NCBI GenBank assembly: GCA_944390805.1
Contig: CALXQW010000036.1
Coordinates: 62,001 to 126,000 of the forward strand
DNA: 64,000 nt
From: an uncultured Opitutales bacterium
GTDB lineage: Bacteria > Verrucomicrobiota > Verrucomicrobiia > Opitutales > Intestinicryptomonadaceae
Reading direction: 5' to 3'
The position numbers and the translations under genes were made by a program. The notes below the pieces were generated by a model that saw nothing but the letters and a program-made list of their open reading frames with translations, had not been told where the DNA came from and searched no databases. The first letter of the stretch is position 1. Every line of letters starts with the position of its first letter. Shown one piece after another: positions 63,650 to 64,000 of this stretch.

Positions 63650-64000
63650 TTCGCGGCCTTGAATCCGAGTCTCTTAACCAGGGCTTCCATGTCCGCCTTA
63701 AGGCCTGCAGATGATATCTCCGATGGAACCATCTCAACTACGCCCATAGCCTCATAATGCTTTAAGATTGGCAGGGTGCTGCTCTTAAATACCTCAAGAC
63801 GCTTAAGGACAGTTTCAGGGGCATCGTCTGGACGTGAGGCAAGAGGAGTTGCGCATTTGTCGCAAATGTCTGGATTCTTCGGAGGATTCATCGTCTTGTG
63901 GTAAGTGGCCTGGCAAGTAGGGCAAACGAGCCTTCCAGATACTCTGCGCACAATTTCCTCGTCCGATATTACAAGATTTATCACCGCCGATATAGGCTTG
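63646..64000 (-). CDS. adk: Adenylate kinase, C-terminal part
   Basis: The gene is cut by the window edge; its N-terminal part with the P-loop is outside. The visible reading frame is open up to the edge with the usual residues VINLVISDEEIVRRVSGR before the LID domain. The LID has a zinc-type site: CPTCQATYH and CDKCATPL. The following RPDDAPETVLKRLEVF and LPILKHYEAMG are typical of Adk. It converts AMP and ATP to two ADP. The four-Cys LID is found in Gram-positive and many PVC members. Confidence 0.95.
   Translation of the reverse strand, partial: KPISAVINLVISDEEIVRRVSGRLVCPTCQATYHKTMNPPKNPDICDKCATPLASRPDDAPETVLKRLEVFKSSTLPILKHYEAMGVVEMVPSEISSAGLKADMEALVKRLGFKAAK

Overview
The window looks like chromosomal DNA of a moderately AT-rich member of the Planctomycetota-Verrucomicrobiota-Chlamydiota (PVC) group, most likely Verrucomicrobiota or Lentisphaerota. 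This is inferred from the neighbouring DUF1549/DUF1553 (PSD1), DUF1501 and PPC-domain genes, the sulfatase, the large secreted glycan-active proteins, the tandem RNase HIII/HII genes and the zinc-type adenylate kinase. No species is claimed.

Layout. 1-5.9 kb: the 3' part of a sulfatase, an eight-haem cytochrome c with HEAT/TPR repeats, an MFS permease and a secreted acetyl-xylan-esterase-type hydrolase. 5.98-22.6 kb: a compact 17-gene type II fatty-acid/polyketide locus resembling aryl-polyene (APE/xanthomonadin) clusters. It has a ketoreductase, an AMP-forming ligase, three acyl carrier proteins, a KAS III, two large proteins that each fuse an intact ketosynthase to a degenerate ketosynthase (KS-CLF type), a FabZ-like dehydratase, two acyltransferases, a family 2 glycosyltransferase, an MMPL exporter, LolA-like and DUF3261-like periplasmic proteins, a flavoprotein and, unexpectedly, a GcvT (aminomethyltransferase) paralogue paired with its own ACP. 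Its five transcription units alternate in direction, with 4-bp or similar overlaps inside most units. 22.7-26.9 kb: a small lipoprotein gene and a WecB-WecC-polymerase-like glycan operon. 27.1-29.1 kb: an isolated phage-tail-fibre-like gene with a small partner. 29.2-34.5 kb: the PSD1/DUF1501/PPC operon. 34.7-38.1 kb: a very large secreted glycan-related protein.

38.4-46.6 kb is a redox island: an exported flavodoxin, an AraC-type regulator, a carboxymuconolactone-decarboxylase/cupin fusion, an aldo-keto reductase, a NapH-NapG-like membrane polyferredoxin, an exported AKR-ferredoxin-DUF1893 fusion, and an EFR1 ferredoxin-flavodoxin. 47-54.6 kb holds glycan-degradation genes (a frameshifted DUF5696-like protein, a GH9-like protein, a GH50/clan GH-A-like protein, a YhcH-type protein) and a tRNA-Thr. 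54.6-64 kb is mostly housekeeping: an SLC13-type transporter, rny, rnhC-rnhB, carA, a DRE-TIM aldolase, ymdB and the C-terminal part of adk.

The most interesting region is the 5.98-22.6 kb locus. Its order of parts suggests that an acyl starter is activated by the AMP ligase, extended on ACPs by the fused ketosynthases with ketoreduction and dehydration, moved to a lipid or glycan carrier by the acyltransferases and glycosyltransferase, and exported by the MMPL/LolA/DUF3261 set. The product and the role of the GcvT-like protein are unknown. All calls rest on reading motifs by eye; no database search was run.
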